Positions 34,551 to 44,624 are shown, counted from the first letter of the stretch. The stretch: DNA of 64,000 nt from an uncultured Prevotella sp. (GCA_902491375.1 CABUHE010000005.1:25826-89825), one strand, 5' to 3'. The notes: a model not told the origin generated them from the letters alone. Translations and numbers: made by a program.

Positions 34551-36578
34551 ATGCTCCGTCAAGACATATTCTCACGAGACAACACCCAATGGGCACAGGG
34601 CCTGTCGATACTCGGCATTATGGTAATGCACTACGTAATGCGGCTCGACAGCTATCCGCGTGTGCTGAACATCATCGGCAGCATAGGCGTGGCTGCGTTT
34701 CTCTTCGCGTCGGGTTTCGGCATAAACGAGAGCTACCGCCACAACGGTCTTGCCGGATACTGGCGCAAGAGGATAGTGCGCGTGGTAATTCCCTGCTGGA
34801 TAGTGTTTCTCTTCCGTCTGCCTTTTGCCGACGGATTCGACCCCGAAACCCAGCTTCTAAACTTCTTTTTCATCGATTCCGACCTGTGGTACATCGACTT
34901 CATAGTGCGCTGGTACATCGTCTACTGGGCGGCACGGAGGTTTGCGCCACGCTTTACGGTATGGATACTCGCAGCCTTCGGCATTGTCTGCATCTTCATG
35001 GAGCAGCTCATGGCAGAACAGGCGTTCTCGTTCTTCGCCGGATATCTGGCTTCAGAGCATTACGACAGAATAAAGACATGGAACAGACGGCGCGTGGCAC
35101 GCATCATGTTGTGCATCGTTATTTACGGCGCACTGTTCACAGTTGTGAAACAGCTTCCGCCCGTAAGGCAATACATCGGCACACTGCCGTTCAACATCAT
35201 TCTGCTTAATATCAAACTTCCGCTTGCCGCGCCAATACTGGCGGCTCCGTTCCTGCTGCCGTGGCTAAAGCGGATACAGCCCATAAACTGGCTTGGCAAG
35301 GTGAGCTATGAGGTCTATATCGTGCATTTCAACTTCATGAACTGCATCACCGGACCGGCCTCGATTGCCGGATTCATGGCAGGCTCGCTCGCAATCAGCG
35401 CCGTGTTCAACAAGATTAACGTCAAACTGAAGGACAAAAGATATCAAAACGCAGCGCTGTCGGCCGTCTTTTACATCGCAATATGCTACCTTCTGGCGTG
35501 CAAATACACCATGCGCGCCACCGACAGCTTCGGATATGTCTGTCTGACGTATATAACTCTGCTTGGAGGCGTTATCCTGCTGCTCACGGGCAACAGTGCG
35601 CAGCGGCTCATGCGGTGGCCTAAGGCGACGTTCTGGACGCTCTGTGCCGTGCTCACCGTGGCAATGCTCGCCGTGCAGTACCACTTCGACCCGATGCAGA
35701 ACAATGTAGACCGCTGGTCGGCCATTGCCAATCCGCTCACCGCCCTGTTCAACGGCGACTTCCCATATCTTGCCAAAACGCATTTGGGCGGCAATTCGTC
35801 GCCGTTCCCCGTGTGGCTTGTGCTGCACATACCGTTCTGGGCTTTGGGCAACGTCGGACTGTCAGAAATCGTCGCCGCACTGCTTTTCATATACAGCGTG
35901 AAGATGCTCGGCGGCTACGCGGCAGGCATAAAGGCTGCCCTGCTGCTTGCCCTGAGCGTCAATATATGGTACGAAACGGCCGTAAGGAGCGACCTTATAT
36001 CAAACTTCCTGCTGCTTGCGGCATTCATAAATCTATTGATTCACAGGCAGATAACATTCTCCGCACGGCCTTATCTGCTGTCGGTCTGCGCCGCCCTGTG
36101 GCTGTCTACAAGGCTAAGCACGGCCTTTCCGCTGTTTCTGATGTTCTTCCCTTATTGGCTGAAACTCGACTATAAGCGCAAGACTATGACTCTGCTCGTT
36201 GTCATAGCAGTGTTCTGCCTTACGTTCCTGCCGCTCGCCGTGTGGGACTGGCAGAGCCTTTTCTTCGCCGAGAACAATCCTTTCTCGCTCCAGTCGCGCC
36301 AAGGCCGCCCTGCCGACACAGTCATTCTGATAGCCGCGGCAGTGCTGATGGCGATGAGATGGCACGGCGACAACCAGAGGCTGATGCTCTATTCGGCCGT
36401 AATGCTGGTGCTTACAACGGCCGTGGCATACATTCATAACATGTGGATTTACTCTAACTGGACCGACTTCTTCAGTTCGGCTTACGACATAACATACTTC
36501 AACGCCGCACTGCCTTTCTGCATCACGCTGCTGGCAACAGCACAGACAGCCGCCATGAAGAAGTCCTTACAACAATAA
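34551..36578 (+). CDS. acyltransferase-3-like / membrane glycosyltransferase-like fusion
   Basis: This 675-residue integral membrane protein seems to be built of two parts. Residues 1 to about 310 look like an acyltransferase-3-type protein (NTQWAQGLSILGIMVMHYVM, AAFLFASGFGINESYRHN, NWLGKVSYEVYIVHFNFMN), which acylates surface sugars. From about 320 on there are many more hydrophobic helices with WSAIANPLTALFNGDFPYLAKTHLGG and later loops that resemble polytopic glycosyltransferases or O-antigen ligases. It starts 28 bp after porZ. Precise substrates are unknown. The two-part reading is an inference from composition and motif order. Confidence 0.65.
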   Translation: MLRQDIFSRDNTQWAQGLSILGIMVMHYVMRLDSYPRVLNIIGSIGVAAFLFASGFGINESYRHNGLAGYWRKRIVRVVIPCWIVFLFRLPFADGFDPETQLLNFFFIDSDLWYIDFIVRWYIVYWAARRFAPRFTVWILAAFGIVCIFMEQLMAEQAFSFFAGYLASEHYDRIKTWNRRRVARIMLCIVIYGALFTVVKQLPPVRQYIGTLPFNIILLNIKLPLAAPILAAPFLLPWLKRIQPINWLGKVSYEVYIVHFNFMNCITGPASIAGFMAGSLAISAVFNKINVKLKDKRYQNAALSAVFYIAICYLLACKYTMRATDSFGYVCLTYITLLGGVILLLTGNSAQRLMRWPKATFWTLCAVLTVAMLAVQYHFDPMQNNVDRWSAIANPLTALFNGDFPYLAKTHLGGNSSPFPVWLVLHIPFWALGNVGLSEIVAALLFIYSVKMLGGYAAGIKAALLLALSVNIWYETAVRSDLISNFLLLAAFINLLIHRQITFSARPYLLSVCAALWLSTRLSTAFPLFLMFFPYWLKLDYKRKTMTLLVVIAVFCLTFLPLAVWDWQSLFFAENNPFSLQSRQGRPADTVILIAAAVLMAMRWHGDNQRLMLYSAVMLVLTTAVAYIHNMWIYSNWTDFFSSAYDITYFNAALPFCITLLATAQTAAMKKSLQQ

Positions 36579-36582
36579 AAAA

Positions 36583-36609
36583 GCGCCTGCCGGCGGCGGC
36601 AGGGCTTAA
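36583..36609 (-). terminator. terminator of the minus-strand glycosyltransferase gene
   Basis: GCGCCTGCCG at 36583-36592 pairs with CGGCAGGGC at 36597-36605. On the minus strand it is followed by a run of T, and it abuts the stop codon at 36606. It also lies between two convergent genes. Confidence 0.7.
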
Positions 36610-37508
36610 AACAACAAGGAAAGAAAGCCTATTTTATACAGCTTGAACACGGCAAGCGACGGCCGACTGCCCACAAGGCAGGCACGCTCAATGCCGCCGA
36701 ACAGCCTGTGCCACAGACGTATGGCCCACATAAGCCTCAACCTGCGCAGTCTGGCGAGAGCCATAAGCAGGGGCGAATACTGCTCCAGCTCGTCAGCGAA
36801 AGCCCTCAGCGTGCGCATGGCTTCCTCTATTTTTGACAGATAAACGGCGTTAGGCTCAAACGAAGTGTAAGCCACCGGGTTGTCGATATGCAGCACGCTG
36901 ATGCCCGCGCGGCGCAAAGCCTTGCCCAGCATCACGTCCTCATAGCCGTAGCCCTTTATGCGCTCGTCGTAGGGCACACGCTCAAGCACGGTGTAATGGT
37001 GGAAGAAGTTTGTGGTGCGGAACGACGTGTAAGGACTCCTACGACGCGCCTCGACCGAGTGGTTCACCTCCTCATGCTTCTCATAACGGAAGCGCAGATT
37101 CTCACGGTAAAGGCGTTCAGAGTCAGCTCCGCCGTCAACTATCACTCCTCCACATACCACTCCGCCATCGCTGACGCCGCTCTCGACGTAACGGCGCACG
37201 AAGTCGTCAGCCACAACTTTCAGCCGGGCGTCAATCATCAGATGCCATTCATACTGCCCCTGCCGTGCCAGATCGTTGCGCATCGCGGCGCGGCAGTCGT
37301 GACGTTTCATCCTGACATACCGGCAGCAGGGAATCCTCTCGACAGCCTTGTTGGCTGCTATCGAGTCCTCGTCGGTAGAGCCGTCGTCGACAATAAGTAT
37401 CTCGTAGTTAAGTCCGTCGACGGCGCGCGCCTGGGCAGCGAGCCTCTTTACCAGCGGCACGGCACAGTCGTTGAAGACAGGAATAAGTATCGACAGTTCG
37501 TTTATCAT
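36606..37508 (-). CDS. family 2 glycosyltransferase
   Basis: This 300-residue enzyme (from MINELSILIPVFN; a start three codons earlier is possible) has the GT-A fold signature: LSILIPVFNDC, then LIVDDGSTDEDSIAANKAV with the D-D-G-S motif, and a later EWHLMIDARLKV with the metal-binding DxD replaced by D-A-R. A region FFHHYTVLERVPYDERIKGYGYEDVMLG includes the ED motif of the acceptor-side loop. It probably adds a sugar to cell-surface polysaccharide. The D-A-R in place of DxD is unusual and may alter activity. Confidence 0.88.
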   Translation of the reverse strand: MINELSILIPVFNDCAVPLVKRLAAQARAVDGLNYEILIVDDGSTDEDSIAANKAVERIPCCRYVRMKRHDCRAAMRNDLARQGQYEWHLMIDARLKVVADDFVRRYVESGVSDGGVVCGGVIVDGGADSERLYRENLRFRYEKHEEVNHSVEARRRSPYTSFRTTNFFHHYTVLERVPYDERIKGYGYEDVMLGKALRRAGISVLHIDNPVAYTSFEPNAVYLSKIEEAMRTLRAFADELEQYSPLLMALARLRRLRLMWAIRLWHRLFGGIERACLVGSRPSLAVFKLYKIGFLSLLF

Positions 37509-37658
37509 AGCCCACAAATTTAAATAAAATTCACGATATGGCGAAGAAATCCGCGATATTTAAGCAGCCTTTATGCACAAACTGCCAGCTGCGGGCGGCC
37601 TTATGCCGCGAAACCAAATAAATATCGCCGCCGCAGAACATCTTATTACTTTAATTAT

Positions 37659-37666
37659 TACCTTTG
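37659..37666 (+). promoter_or_regulatory. promoter -7 box of EamA/glycosyltransferase operon
   Basis: TACCTTTG fits TAnnTTTG and is 37 bp before the ATG at 37703. It overlaps the in-frame TTG at 37664, which is therefore not the start. Confidence 0.5.
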
Positions 37667-37702
37667 CATACGACGAATATCAGTAGTTTTAAACAAATCC
37701 GG

Positions 37703-38632
37703 ATGAATAACATTAAGCTCAAGGGCTTCGCTTTCGGAGCCATCGCAGCCGCCAGCTACGGACTCAATCCGCTGTTCGCCCTGCCGCTTTATGCCGACGG
37801 GGTAGGAGCCGACTCTGTGCTGTTTTACCGCTATGCCTTCGGTGTTGTCATGCTTGCCGTGCTGATGCTGGTCAAGCGCCAGTCGTTCGCCGTGTCGCGC
37901 CGCGAGCTGCTTCCTCTGATAGCCATGGGCCTGCTGTTCTCGTTCTCGTCGCTTACACTGTTTCTGTCGTACAACTACATGGACGCAGGCATAGCCTCAA
38001 CCATTCTCTTTGTCTACCCCGTACTCGTCGCAATAATAATGGCCGTGTTCTTCAAAGAGAAGATTTCAGCGGTAACAATATTATCGATAGCCCTTGCCTT
38101 CACCGGCATATCGCTGCTCTACAAGGGCGACGGCGGTCAGACGCTCAGCCTTACAGGCGTCGCGCTGGTGTTCATCTCGTCGCTGACTTACGCCATTTAT
38201 ATTATAGGAGTAAACCGTTCGGTGCTTAAAGACATGCCGATAACCAAACTAACGTTCTACGTGCTGCTGTTCGGAATGAGCGTTTTCGTCGTGCGGCTCG
38301 ACTTCTGCACGCAGCTCCAGACCGTCAGCCGGCCTTTGCTGTGGCTCAATCCTGTGTGCCTCGCGCTCTTCCCGACTGTAATATCGCTCGTCTCGATGAC
38401 TAAGTCTATCCACTACATAGGCTCCACTCCGGCCGCCATTTTGGGCGCGCTCGAACCTATCACGGCGATATTCTTCGGCGTAATGGTGTTCGGCGAGCGG
38501 CTCACTCCGCGCATCGTGCTGGGCATCGTGCTTGTGCTGATTGCCGTAACGCTGATTATAGCAGGAAAGGCTGTGGCAGGAAAGCTGAAAACCGGCATGG
38601 CACGGCTAACCCAACGGCACGGTCAAGAATGA
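37703..38632 (+). CDS. EamA/DMT family transporter
   Basis: This 309-residue protein has ten predicted membrane helices in two EamA repeats of five. It begins MNNIKLKGFAFGAIAAASYG; the second repeat includes GVALVFISSLTYAIYIIGVNRS. The signature APAAILGALEPITA-like segment is STPAAILGALEPITAIFFGVMVFGERL. Such proteins export metabolites or carry nucleotide-sugar or drug-like molecules; substrate is unknown. Its stop overlaps the next gene's ATG (ATGA at 38629-38632), so it is translationally coupled to two glycosyltransferase genes. Confidence 0.92.
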   Translation: MNNIKLKGFAFGAIAAASYGLNPLFALPLYADGVGADSVLFYRYAFGVVMLAVLMLVKRQSFAVSRRELLPLIAMGLLFSFSSLTLFLSYNYMDAGIASTILFVYPVLVAIIMAVFFKEKISAVTILSIALAFTGISLLYKGDGGQTLSLTGVALVFISSLTYAIYIIGVNRSVLKDMPITKLTFYVLLFGMSVFVVRLDFCTQLQTVSRPLLWLNPVCLALFPTVISLVSMTKSIHYIGSTPAAILGALEPITAIFFGVMVFGERLTPRIVLGIVLVLIAVTLIIAGKAVAGKLKTGMARLTQRHGQE

Positions 38633-39561
38633 CTCAAAACATAAGTAAATACATGAAACTCAGCATAATTATACCTGTCTACAACGTGGAAGAAACGCTC
38701 CAAAGGTGTGTGGACAGCGTAACGGAACAGAAGTTCACCGACTATGAAGTGCTGCTCATCGACGACGGCTCCACTGACAAAAGCGGTCTTTTGGCCGACA
38801 ATATAGCACAAAACGACAGCCGGATAAGCGTCTTTCACAAGCTGAACGGTGGCCTTTCAGACGCGCGCAATTACGGCATAGACCGCTGCCGCGGCGAATA
38901 CATCACTTTCATCGACAGCGACGACGAGATAGCTCCGGCAACGCTCTGCATGGTTATGGACATTGCAGAAACGCATCCTGAGTTTGACATCATAGAATAT
39001 CCCGTACTCGAACGCCCTGGAACTCCGTCGCAGCACTTCTACAACCCCGGCACAGGCGACTATCCCGACGCCTCCGTATGGCTCTCGCGCCACGGTCTTG
39101 AACACTGCTGGACTTGCAACAAGATATACCGGCGCGAGATGTTCAGCGGCGTAAGATTTCCCGTAGGCAAGAAGTATGAGGACGTGCTGACGCTGGCGCA
39201 GCTGCTCAAAAAGCGGCCGCACATTGGCACAACCGACCGCGGAATGTATATGTACCACTGGAACAGCAGCGGAATTGTGGCGAAGTCGGGCACCAACCTG
39301 ACTCCTCTGCTCGAAGCCCAGCTGAATCTTGTCAGCACACTCGGCATAGACACACGCCGCAGGAAGTGGCACAGACTGTACCTGAACATGCTGACAAACC
39401 AGATGTACGCCTACGCAGCCACAGGCAGAATAATGCTAAGACGGCAGTTCATAATGCCGAAAAGATACGGCGGAGGCACTGCCGACATTATGAAGGCACT
39501 GATGCTCGACGTGCTGGGAATGAGGCTGACGTGCATTCTTTTCAAACTGATGAAACGATGA
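38629..39561 (+). CDS. family 2 glycosyltransferase
   Basis: This 310-residue GT-A enzyme has MKLSIIIPVYNVEETLQRCVDSV, LLIDDGSTDKSG and the DxD metal site in YITFIDSDDEIAP. The mid part ARNYGIDRCRGEY is usual for the family. The start may be the ATG at 38629 overlapping the previous stop, or the ATG at 38653 that gives the family-typical MKLSIIIPVYN. It overlaps the next gene by four bases (ATGA). Role in exopolysaccharide or lipopolysaccharide side chains is likely. Confidence 0.93.
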   Translation: MTQNISKYMKLSIIIPVYNVEETLQRCVDSVTEQKFTDYEVLLIDDGSTDKSGLLADNIAQNDSRISVFHKLNGGLSDARNYGIDRCRGEYITFIDSDDEIAPATLCMVMDIAETHPEFDIIEYPVLERPGTPSQHFYNPGTGDYPDASVWLSRHGLEHCWTCNKIYRREMFSGVRFPVGKKYEDVLTLAQLLKKRPHIGTTDRGMYMYHWNSSGIVAKSGTNLTPLLEAQLNLVSTLGIDTRRRKWHRLYLNMLTNQMYAYAATGRIMLRRQFIMPKRYGGGTADIMKALMLDVLGMRLTCILFKLMKR

Positions 39562-40646
39562 AAATAGCATATCTCATTGAAGATTTCGCCATAAAAGGCG
39601 GAGCGGAGCATATCATTGCGGAAAAGGCCAACGCGCTGAACACGCTCTACGGCCACGAAGTAACGGTAATCACCGTCTACCGCGACGACCGCCAGCCGGC
39701 TTACAGACTGAACAATGGCGTAAGTCTGATAAGGCTCAACGTTGACTTTGCCGACCGCAGTGGCGGCACGGCGGCACGTGCCGTGTCGAGAATAAAGACT
39801 CTCGCGACGACACGCAAGCGTCTGCAACGCGTCATCAGCCGCCTGCGCCCCGACATAGTGTTCTTCACAATGCCCGTAGGCGCGCTCATGCTTCCGCTGA
39901 TAAGGTGCAGAGCAAGAAAAGTATATGAGTCGCACTCGGCGCGCAGATTCACCCCTTACCACAGTCTTTTCACCCCTATGGAGCTTATCGCTGACGCCGT
40001 TGTGTGCCTTACTGCCGACGACGCGCGCGAATACAGCCACGCACGGCGCACAGAGGTGATACCTAACTTCATCGAAACTCCGACCTCTTACGTGGCTGAC
40101 TACGGCGTGAAGCGCGCCATTGCGGTAGGCCGGCTGGAATACGCAAAGGGCTTCGACCGACTGATAAGCTGCTGGAGCGCGGCACTGAAAGCCAATCCGG
40201 GGTGGCAGCTCGACGTCTACGGCGAAGGCTCATGCCGTCAGCAGCTTGAACAGCAGATAAAGGCTCTCAATGTGGAAGACTCCATACGTCTGTGCGGAAA
40301 CGTCGACAACATCATGGACATCTACCCAAAATACAGTCTGAACGCCGTCAGCTCGCGCTACGAAGGGCTGAACATGGCAATGATAGAGGCGCAGGCCTGC
40401 GGACTGCCGTCGGTTACATTCAACTTCAAATACGGCGCGTCAGGTATCATCAGAAATAATGTAAACGGCCTGATAGTGCCACAGGACGACACGGCAGCAT
40501 ACACACGCGCCCTGTCAGCGATGATGTCTGACGAGGCTATGCGCGCCAGATGCGGAGCCGAAGCACGCCTTACGGCAAAGCGATATACACGCGACGAGAT
40601 AATAGCCAAGTGGCAACGGCTTATCACAGAACTGTGTAACCGTTGA
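39558..40646 (+). CDS. family 4 glycosyltransferase
   Basis: The ATG at 39558 overlaps the preceding stop and gives 362 residues, starting MKIAYLIEDFAIKGGAEHII, the typical GT-B N-terminus with its glycine-rich loop. The C-terminal donor domain has AIAVGRLEYAKGFDRLISCW, the segment RLCGNVDNIMDIYPKYSLNAVSSRYEGLNMAMIEAQACGLPSV containing the E-x7-E motif (SRYEGLNMAMIEA). This is the retaining GT4 pattern. It forms an overlapping three-gene operon with the EamA transporter and GT2 genes. Confidence 0.93.
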   Translation: MKIAYLIEDFAIKGGAEHIIAEKANALNTLYGHEVTVITVYRDDRQPAYRLNNGVSLIRLNVDFADRSGGTAARAVSRIKTLATTRKRLQRVISRLRPDIVFFTMPVGALMLPLIRCRARKVYESHSARRFTPYHSLFTPMELIADAVVCLTADDAREYSHARRTEVIPNFIETPTSYVADYGVKRAIAVGRLEYAKGFDRLISCWSAALKANPGWQLDVYGEGSCRQQLEQQIKALNVEDSIRLCGNVDNIMDIYPKYSLNAVSSRYEGLNMAMIEAQACGLPSVTFNFKYGASGIIRNNVNGLIVPQDDTAAYTRALSAMMSDEAMRARCGAEARLTAKRYTRDEIIAKWQRLITELCNR

Positions 40647-40672
40647 AAAAAGAAATATACAGATGTATTATT

Positions 40673-42805
40673 ATGAGGAATATTAATCAACTACAAAAAG
40701 CGTTTTCTGTGTACACAGGCCTGATTTTATTATTCTTACTGTCATGTCCTACAAACTTATACAGCCAAAAGTCTGACAGCATTAAAACAATAAAAATCAA
40801 CGAAGTTGTAGTCAAAGCACAGATGAACCGTACCGATGCTTCATCGTCTACTTTTATTCCTAACTCAAAACAGAAGAACTCCTCACAAAACGGAATTGAC
40901 CTTTTACGCCAGCTTGCCATTCCACAGATAAGCATAAACCTGATGGATAACTCGGTAACGACTCCGAGCGGAGAAAGCGTTTCCATATACGTCAACTACA
41001 TTCCGGCGTCGGCAGAAGAACTGGAAGGCATGCTTACGTCTGACGTCCGTAAGGTTGAGTATCTCGACTTTCCTACAGACCCACGCTTTCAGGGCAATGA
41101 GCATGTAATCAATTTTATTGTTCAGAAGTATGAGTACGGTGGATATACAAAGGCGACCGTTAACGAGAATTTCCTCATAGGCAGACTTTCAAGCAATGCT
41201 TCTGTATATTCAAGATTTGTATACAGGAAAATGACTTATGACTTGTATGCAGGAGCCTCGAACCACGACATACAACATTTCGGAACGTCGACAGAAGGAT
41301 TGTACAGTCTTATAAACTCTGACGGACAATCATATCAGACAAAAAGAAACGAAATATTCGACAACTCACATTTCAGACAAAACCTATATCCCGTAACTTT
41401 CCGTGCTATCTACGACACAGACAAAATACAGATAGTCAACACAATAGGCTTCAACTTCGACCAGTCGTCCACAGCCGATACAAAAGGAAGGCTGGTTTTC
41501 GACTCTGGGCAAAACACGGATTATGAGTATGACAAGAACAATCCGTCGACAAGCCGTTACGTTATATGGTCGGGCATTTATTATTTCATATTGCCGAAGA
41601 AGTTTCATCTCAGACTGTCGCCGGGAATAAACTACGGCCACACAAACTATTCTTATTCTTACATGAGCACGCTGCCGGGAAGTTCGGAGATAATCAATAA
41701 TTCAATAGAAAATGTATTGCAGCTGCAAGGAAGAGCGACTTTATTCAAACAGATTACAGATAAGCAGAACGCCTTTCTCAGCATAAGCGCAGGCTCTACG
41801 TCAAACAAAGTGAGCTATTTCGGCACAGCGCCTTACGACAATAAGTTTCTGGATACTTATTTAAGCGCATCGCTCGGCTATAAAATATTTAATAAGATGT
41901 GGAACGTAAGTGCCGACGCAGCCCTGCAATGGGAGAAGAACAGCATCAACGAGTATTCAATAGCTGAAATTTATCCGATAATCAATCTGTCAGCCGGATT
42001 CTCTCCGTCGAATAAACATTCACTCCGCACTTATTTCCACTTCGGAGCCAACTATCCAGGAGCCAGCGAGAAGACATCGAACACGCTTCAGCAGAACGAA
42101 CTGATGTATTACACAGGAAACCCGAATCTCGGACTTTCGAGAACAATAACATTCAGTCTGTCGTATAATTGGATGCCGGTAAACGCTTTCACAGCCTCAG
42201 CCTTTCTGCAACATTTCACTGAATTCAACCTCTTCGTGCCCGTATATGAGCCTTACAACAACGGCACTGCCTTGATAAGGACTTACAAGACTGACTGCAA
42301 CTATAACCGCACGCAATTAGGAATGTCGTTCAATTACAAGCTGCTCGGCGGTAATCTGCAACTGGCAGCATCGCCTTCCGTTTCGTTTTACCGCATGACA
42401 GGACGTTTCGACATATCACATACGCCTTTCTACTGCAACGCGTCAGCAACGTATTATCATAAGAACTTCTACTTCCAGGCATCTTATCAGACAAGAAGTC
42501 TTACCCTGCAAGGTAACCGCGGAGCAATCTATGAAGACCGCGACTTCTATCAGATACTCGCAGGATGGAGCCACTCAAACCTGAACATACGTTTAAGCGC
42601 AATGAATCTGTTCCGAAACGACTGGCTCAGCTATACCACCACAGTGTCGACTCCCAACTATTCAGAAATACAATCAGTTGAAGGCAACAACTATCATCAG
42701 CGCCTGAGCCTGTCGATAACTTACACCATAGGATACGGAAAGAAAGTAAGACGCGGCAACGAAGTAGGCAAGCAATACGGAGCCGCATCAGCTATCATGA
42801 AATAG
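40673..42805 (+). CDS. outer-membrane beta-barrel protein (TonB-receptor-like)
   Basis: The ATG at 40673 starts a signal peptide (MRNINQLQKAFSVYTGLIL to NLYSQ); a TTG at 40643 overlapping the previous stop is less likely. The 710 or so residues that follow show a plug-like N-terminal part (KTIKINEVVVKAQMNRTDAS, DLLRQLAIPQISINLMDNSV, ESVSIYVNYIPASAEELEGM) followed by many alternating beta-strands and a C-terminal aromatic strand. This is the layout of TonB-dependent receptors lacking a clear CarboxypepD-like N-terminus, or of the 'outer membrane beta-barrel family' in Bacteroidetes. The ligand is unknown. A SusD partner is not seen. Confidence 0.82.
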   Translation: MRNINQLQKAFSVYTGLILLFLLSCPTNLYSQKSDSIKTIKINEVVVKAQMNRTDASSSTFIPNSKQKNSSQNGIDLLRQLAIPQISINLMDNSVTTPSGESVSIYVNYIPASAEELEGMLTSDVRKVEYLDFPTDPRFQGNEHVINFIVQKYEYGGYTKATVNENFLIGRLSSNASVYSRFVYRKMTYDLYAGASNHDIQHFGTSTEGLYSLINSDGQSYQTKRNEIFDNSHFRQNLYPVTFRAIYDTDKIQIVNTIGFNFDQSSTADTKGRLVFDSGQNTDYEYDKNNPSTSRYVIWSGIYYFILPKKFHLRLSPGINYGHTNYSYSYMSTLPGSSEIINNSIENVLQLQGRATLFKQITDKQNAFLSISAGSTSNKVSYFGTAPYDNKFLDTYLSASLGYKIFNKMWNVSADAALQWEKNSINEYSIAEIYPIINLSAGFSPSNKHSLRTYFHFGANYPGASEKTSNTLQQNELMYYTGNPNLGLSRTITFSLSYNWMPVNAFTASAFLQHFTEFNLFVPVYEPYNNGTALIRTYKTDCNYNRTQLGMSFNYKLLGGNLQLAASPSVSFYRMTGRFDISHTPFYCNASATYYHKNFYFQASYQTRSLTLQGNRGAIYEDRDFYQILAGWSHSNLNIRLSAMNLFRNDWLSYTTTVSTPNYSEIQSVEGNNYHQRLSLSITYTIGYGKKVRRGNEVGKQYGAASAIMK

Positions 42806-42841
42806 CTCTGCACCATTGTCAGACCGTAAACCGACTAAAAG

Positions 42842-42877
42842 AATCCTTGAAACGCTGTTGTGTCAAGGATTTTCTTA
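42842..42877 (+). terminator. rho-independent terminator
   Basis: AATCCTTGA at 42842-42850 pairs with TCAAGGATT at 42863-42871, followed by TTTCTTA. Confidence 0.8.
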
Positions 42878-43042
42878 TTATCTGAATGTAATGTCATCAT
42901 GATCTGTTTTTCAACATGAAGACAACGTTCCGACGTTATGACGTTAAACAATATTTAGAAGTTTTATTTTAGTTAACTAATTAAAAAATATATATATGTT
43001 ATATAATTAATAAAGATAAACGGCTTCTGAAAGTGTCTGTGT

Positions 43043-43074
43043 GTTGCATTTATGGTTTATTTTACTTATATTTG
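43043..43074 (+). promoter_or_regulatory. promoter of GLUG-repeat protein gene
   Basis: GTTG at 43043-43046 and TATATTTG at 43067-43074 are separated by 20 bp, close to the Bacteroidetes consensus. The AT-rich stretch at 42960-43020 upstream shows nothing else. Confidence 0.6.
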
Positions 43075-43128
43075 GAGAAGAGGAATGTTGAATTTCTCTA
43101 TATTTTATAAATTATAAAACAAGTTAAT

Positions 43129-44595
43129 ATGAAAAAAACTTTACTTTTATTTTGCTTAGGACTTACTGTTCAGAGCATTTCAGCAGCTGAAGTCAATCCG
43201 TTCCAGAACGATGTAAACAAGGTTGCTGCCGTTTCAGACGGTACTATGTGGAAAGACCTTGCAGCCGAGAGCTTCGAGGGCGGCGACGGTACGGCCGAAT
43301 CTCCTTATCTGATAAAGACAGCCGAACAGCTGGCTAAACTGGCAAAAGACGTCAACGAAGGTGTCTCTACATACGAGAACACTTATTTCAAGATGGTTGC
43401 CGACATCGACCTCGACGGACACGACTGGACTCCAATAGGATACAACCGCACTGTTGGCGAGGGAGATGAAGCTGTAAACGAAAGGGTTGACTTCAGCGGC
43501 AAGTTTGACGGCAACGGCTGCAAGATATCAAACCTGTACATCACCGAACTGCCCAACTACAAGTCAATGGGCCTTTTCGCCAACACGTCGAAGACCTTCG
43601 AGCTGAGAAACCTCACCATCGAGAGCGGCGAAATCAGCGGCGAGATGGTTGTTGGCGCTTTCGTCGGCTCTAACGACGGACTGATTGAAAACTGTGTGAA
43701 CAAGGCCAACATTTCATGCTTCTACTACTACGCAGGCGGCATCACCGGTTCAAATTACAAGAACGGCACTTTGAGGCAATGCATCAACTACGGATACATC
43801 CTTGCAGGCAGCGGCGGCTCTAACGGCATGTCGGCAGGCGGCGTGACAGGCTCTAACTACAACCTCGTTGAGGAGTGCGCCAACTACGGCGACGTGGAGA
43901 CACTGGGCACAGGAGCAGGCGGCATCGTTGAACTGATGGAAGGCGGCATCGTACGCAACTGCTTCAACAGGGGCGCAATAAAGGGTCCCGAGCGTCTTGG
44001 CGGCATCGTAGGCGAGGCTCTCGGACGCGGCGGCAACTGCGAGATTTACAACTGCTACAACGCAGGCACCATCAACGCCGAGGCAATAGAGACAGGCGCA
44101 ATACTGGGACTTGGCATGTTCATCAGCTTAAACAAGCTCACCATCAAGGACGTGTACAACAACTCTGACTTGTTCTCAGGTGAATCATGGGGCTCAGTTA
44201 CCGACTTCATGGGCAACTTCGACCTGACCGAGGCTACTTTCATGACTACTGACGAGATGAAGGCCGACGACTTCGTGACCAAGCTAAACAGCCTGAGCGG
44301 TTCTGAAGAAACCGTCTGGATGGCCGACGCCAAGAACATCAACGACGGCTACCCGATACTGGGCTACATGGAGAACATAAACACAGGCATCACAAGCCCG
44401 GCGGCAGGCAAGGACTTCAACGTTTACGCTGCTGAAGGCGCCATCGTGGTAGAAGGTGCAGAAGGCGAGCCCATGCAGGTTTACACCGTAGGCGGACAGA
44501 TGGTTTACAGCGGCAAGGCTGCCAGCGTAAGCTCAAAGGCCGGACTCTACGTAGTACGCGTAGGCAACAAGGCTTACAAGGTTGTCGTTAAATAA
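43129..44595 (+). CDS. secreted GLUG-repeat protein with type IX-like C-terminal tail
   Basis: This 488-residue protein starts with a signal peptide (MKKTLLLFCLGLTVQSISA). It has a leading domain GDGTAESPYLIKTAEQLAKLAKDVN, followed by KMVADIDLDGHDWTPIGY, and then four or more GLUG-like units (GGITGSNYKNGTLRQCINYG, GGVTGSNYNLVEECANYG, GGIVGEALGRGGNCEIYNCYNAG). The last 70 residues, with VYTVGGQMVYSGKAASVSS and AGLYVVRVGNKAYKVVVK, resemble a type A sorting domain of type IX cargo. GLUG modules are found in surface adhesins and proteases. It has its own promoter and terminator. Confidence 0.85.
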   Translation: MKKTLLLFCLGLTVQSISAAEVNPFQNDVNKVAAVSDGTMWKDLAAESFEGGDGTAESPYLIKTAEQLAKLAKDVNEGVSTYENTYFKMVADIDLDGHDWTPIGYNRTVGEGDEAVNERVDFSGKFDGNGCKISNLYITELPNYKSMGLFANTSKTFELRNLTIESGEISGEMVVGAFVGSNDGLIENCVNKANISCFYYYAGGITGSNYKNGTLRQCINYGYILAGSGGSNGMSAGGVTGSNYNLVEECANYGDVETLGTGAGGIVELMEGGIVRNCFNRGAIKGPERLGGIVGEALGRGGNCEIYNCYNAGTINAEAIETGAILGLGMFISLNKLTIKDVYNNSDLFSGESWGSVTDFMGNFDLTEATFMTTDEMKADDFVTKLNSLSGSEETVWMADAKNINDGYPILGYMENINTGITSPAAGKDFNVYAAEGAIVVEGAEGEPMQVYTVGGQMVYSGKAASVSSKAGLYVVRVGNKAYKVVVK

Positions 44596-44624
44596 CCTAT
44601 AATACAAGATAAACAAATAAAAGG

